Positions 5,640 to 7,046 of a stretch of 7,046 nt of DNA are shown here, in pieces; position 1 is the stretch's first letter, and every line of letters starts with the position of its first letter. Source of the stretch: BMS3Abin12 sp964487445 (GTDB lineage Bacteria; Pseudomonadota; Gammaproteobacteria; 21-64-14); NCBI GenBank assembly GCA_964487445.1, contig CAZAQG010000103.1, forward strand, positions 1 to 7,046, written 5' to 3'. Below the pieces are notes generated by a model. The model was given only the letters and a program-made list of their open reading frames with translations, did not search any database and was not told where the DNA came from. Both the position numbers and the translations under genes were made by a program.

Positions 5640-6015
5640 CCCAAAGTCCCCATAGAAGGGGCGATAACCGGCTCACGCCCCTGAAGGCAGCGCGCCTTGG
5701 GGGCGTCCGGTCTCGACGGACTGCCGATGCAAGATCACGCCGGACTGCCCGAACGGGCGGACGTCTGCGAGCAGTCTCCGGACCATACGGCCTTTGCAAA
5801 GGGGAGGGAGGCGCGAGGACGCGGCCGCGCCGATGCGCTATTGGAAATGGCGACCGCGCCCACACCGCCCGGCGCTTCGACGGCAACGACGGCGGCGAGA
5901 TCAACCTGGGGGGACCCGGACCCGGATCCGCTTCCGCGGCCTGCAAGATCCTTTTATTCCGGCTCCACCCTCAAATAGAAGCCTGGAGTCGGGCGCCGGC
6001 ACGACGCGCGGCCCC
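5640..6015. other. Gene-free gap with a run of local hairpins
   Basis: No coding region here convinces me, though all three plus frames stay open for long stretches because of base composition. The left part carries four successive hairpins: AGGGGCG/CGCCCCT (5657-5663 with 5676-5682), AAGGC/GCCTT (5684-5688 with 5694-5698), GTCCG/CGGAC (5705-5709 with 5717-5721) and GCCC-GAAC-GGGC (5747-5758). CGGACTGCC occurs twice, 24 nt apart (5717 and 5741). The right part (5760-6015) has G+C-rich sequence, an A+T spot (TTTTATT near 5952-5958) and an imperfect stem GGCTCCA/TGGAGTC that could end transcription of the PEBP gene. An unannotated structured RNA is possible but unproven. Confidence 0.35.
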
Positions 6016-6501
6016 TCAGGACCCCTCAGCGTCGCGCGCGTAGGTACCGATCAACTCCGCCTCGCCCAGGATATGGCCGCGCATGGCCTGCTCCAGGCGC
6101 GCCTTGGTAGGGGTATCGAGATCGGGCAGCACCGTATCGAGGGCGTACAGCTTGAAGAAATAGCGATGGCGCCCGATCGGCGGACAGGGACCGCCGTATC
6201 CGACGCGCTTCCAGTCGTTCAGCCCCTCGCGGGTCCCCGGGGGCAGTTGATCGGCCGCGACCGCCTCGGCCAGTCCCGGACGGTCCGGCGGCAGGTCGTA
6301 CAGGACCCAGTGGACCCAGGTCATGCGCGGTGCCCTGGGATCCGGGGCATCGGGGTCGTCCACGATCAGCGCCAAGCTGCGTGTGCCCTCTGGAACGCCC
6401 GACCACATCAGGGCCGGCGACCGGTCCGCCCCGTCGCAAGTGTAGCGCGACGGGATCGCCGCGCCCGGCGCAAACGCCGGTGAACGGATACTCAAGCTCA
6501 T
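6016..6501 (-). CDS. YbhB/YbcL family Raf kinase inhibitor-like protein (PEBP)
   Basis: From the ATG at 6501 this is a 161-aa phosphatidylethanolamine-binding-protein homologue, close in length to cytoplasmic E. coli YbhB. The ligand-pocket motifs are all present: SPAF and IPSRYTCDGADRSPAL (7-31), WSGVPEGTRSLALIVDDPDAP (33-53), WVHWVLYDLP (62-71) and GYGGPCPPIGRHRYFFKLYALD (101-122), which includes the conserved GHRY-like anion-binding stretch. The C-terminus ARDAEGS matches the expected end of the fold. Family members bind phospholipid or other anionic ligands; the bacterial role is poorly known. GGGAGG (6509-6514) sits 7 nt upstream, which favours this start. Upstream sequence encodes a signal-peptide-like stretch, so a secreted YbcL-type form cannot be excluded. 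No partner gene is evident on either side. Confidence 0.93.
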   Translation of the reverse strand: MSLSIRSPAFAPGAAIPSRYTCDGADRSPALMWSGVPEGTRSLALIVDDPDAPDPRAPRMTWVHWVLYDLPPDRPGLAEAVAADQLPPGTREGLNDWKRVGYGGPCPPIGRHRYFFKLYALDTVLPDLDTPTKARLEQAMRGHILGEAELIGTYARDAEGS

Positions 6502-6608
6502 GGCGAAACCTCCCGAGCGATCATGCCGAGCCGGTGCCGCGCCGCCGGCCCCGGGGCACGCCAGGACCGAGAGGCCGACCACGATCGCCGACCACACCCT
6601 CGTCGCAT
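6502..6608 (-). other. Signal-peptide-like coding stretch, one base out of frame with its ATG
   Basis: In the PEBP frame, the sequence just upstream of the ATG at 6501 reads VWSAIVVGLSVLACPGAGG followed by AAPARHD. This has the hydrophobic core and small-residue cleavage region of a Sec signal peptide. An ATG at 6608 with GGAG 5 nt before it begins Met-Arg-Arg, the expected charged start, but lies in a different frame. One extra base between 6598 and 6605 would join the two and give a secreted PEBP of about 196 aa. Either the signal peptide was lost by a deletion and translation now starts at 6501, or there is a sequencing error. Confidence 0.35.
6509..6514 (-). promoter_or_regulatory. Shine-Dalgarno site deciding the PEBP start
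   Basis: On the minus strand GGGAGG ends 7 nt before the ATG at 6501. It supports translation of a 161-aa cytoplasmic form irrespective of the frame problem upstream. Confidence 0.6.
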
Positions 6609-7046
6609 GTGCTCTCCCGGCGTCGGCCAACACCCCCACCCCACGCTCCGTCGCCCGCCCGATAGCCTGCAAGCCACCCGGTCACCGCCTCCGGCACCAA
6701 CGAACAGCAGAGGTGATGCCCCTGCGCGACGCCACGGTTCCGGCAACCCGAAACGTGGGCGCGTCCCTCCACGACAGTGTAGCCCAGGCCATGCGCGAGT
6801 TCGATGGCGGTGGGCGGGATCAGGTCGCCGGCGGGAATCCGGCGCCATCCCCGGGATACAACCATTCGCTCGAAAGTAATGGTAACGTCGAAGTCGTGCG
6901 TTCTGTCGTTTCTGTGGCTCAATGCCTGCTGCCCGGGTAGCCTGGCTGCAAGCTGCAGGCCGAAGGCCGAGGATTTCACCCTTATTAATATGGGCTCCTC
7001 AGCAGAACCTGTGGGTGGACTCCGGTTCGGGTAGGACGCCAAGCAC
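6609..7046. other. Region without a supportable gene
   Basis: The minus frame covering 6521-7042 is open to the window edge. Its middle part (MVVSRGWRRIPAGDLIPP, then TAIELAHGLGYTVVEG) has protein-like composition and C/G-ending codons, but its end is Gly/Arg-rich and it overlaps the PEBP upstream region, so it may be a decayed gene or chance. Plus-strand frames (6500-6940 and 6804-7034) look non-coding. Small dyads occur: CGCCGG/CCGGCG (6826-6844), CTGCA-agc-TGCAG near 6946-6958 and GGCC-gaa-GGCC near 6959-6969. The last 100 bases contain an A+T-rich spot (TTATTAATAT, about 6982-6991) that could be a promoter for a gene beyond the edge. Confidence 0.3.

Noticed and set aside
5695..5970. Possible tmRNA, because GGGGGCG followed by GGTCTCGACGG resembles a tmRNA 5' end and GGCTCCACC resembles its 3' end
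   Set aside because: The two ends do not pair as an acceptor stem, there is no GGTTC-type T-loop before the putative 3' end, and no tag-peptide reading frame ending in an ALAA-like sequence is present.
5697..5978. 93-aa plus-strand frame in the gap before the PEBP gene
   Set aside because: TTG start without a ribosome binding site, composition of Thr, Ala, Pro and Arg runs, and all three frames stay open here, so openness is not evidence of coding.
6942..6960. Sigma54-like promoter TGGC...TGCA
   Set aside because: The spacing between the GG and GC elements is one base short of the required -24/-12 distance.
1..7046. Mobile elements, CRISPR arrays, toxin-antitoxin pairs or phage-defence genes
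   Set aside because: No regular spaced repeats, terminal inverted repeats, transposase or integrase motifs, or nuclease/ATPase defence motifs were found in any supportable reading frame.

Overview
The window looks like an ordinary chromosomal stretch from a G+C-rich (about two thirds G+C by eye) Gram-negative proteobacterium. The dense, C/G-ending codon use, long spurious antisense reading frames, and protein types (DUF2784, S41 C-terminal processing protease, YbhB/YbcL-type PEBP, a serine-succinyltransferase-like MetX homologue) suggest a gammaproteobacterium, possibly a Xanthomonadales or Ectothiorhodospiraceae/Chromatiales relative. That placement is inference. I see no insertion sequence, tRNA, rRNA, CRISPR array or phage gene.

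Layout. 1-179 is a leader with a 6-bp dyad and an extended -10 box. 180-1316 (+) encodes a MetX-family acyltransferase closer in sequence to L-serine O-succinyltransferases than to classical homoserine acyltransferases. 1353-1664 (+) is a small conserved-looking hypothetical, probably in the same operon. Facing them is a minus-strand group: a 173-aa helical hypothetical (3782 down to 3261), a monoacylglycerol-lipase-like alpha/beta hydrolase (3059 to 2187) and, 18 nt further on, a DUF2784 membrane protein (2168 to 1701). The last two are very likely co-transcribed.

3786-4009 is a divergent intergenic region with two overlapping inverted repeats. On its right is a 45-aa plus-strand gene (4010-4147) with a strong ribosome binding site. 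It is followed by tandem hairpins and then, convergently, by a CtpA-like membrane-anchored S41 protease (5569 to 4301). The protease keeps the PDZ domain, the catalytic Ser and the Asp, but has Thr where the family has its catalytic Lys.

5570-6015 holds the protease promoter and a run of local hairpins with no convincing gene. 6501 to 6016 (minus) is a YbhB/YbcL-type PEBP. An apparent signal-peptide reading frame lies just upstream of it, one base out of frame. 6609-7046 has no gene I can support.

The genes do not form one pathway. The best candidates for follow-up are the Lys-less S41 protease, the serine-acylating MetX homologue and its small partner, the 45-aa protein with its operator-like upstream region, the out-of-frame signal peptide before the PEBP gene, and the hairpin-rich gap at 5657-5758. 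I do not see a clearly new multi-gene system here.
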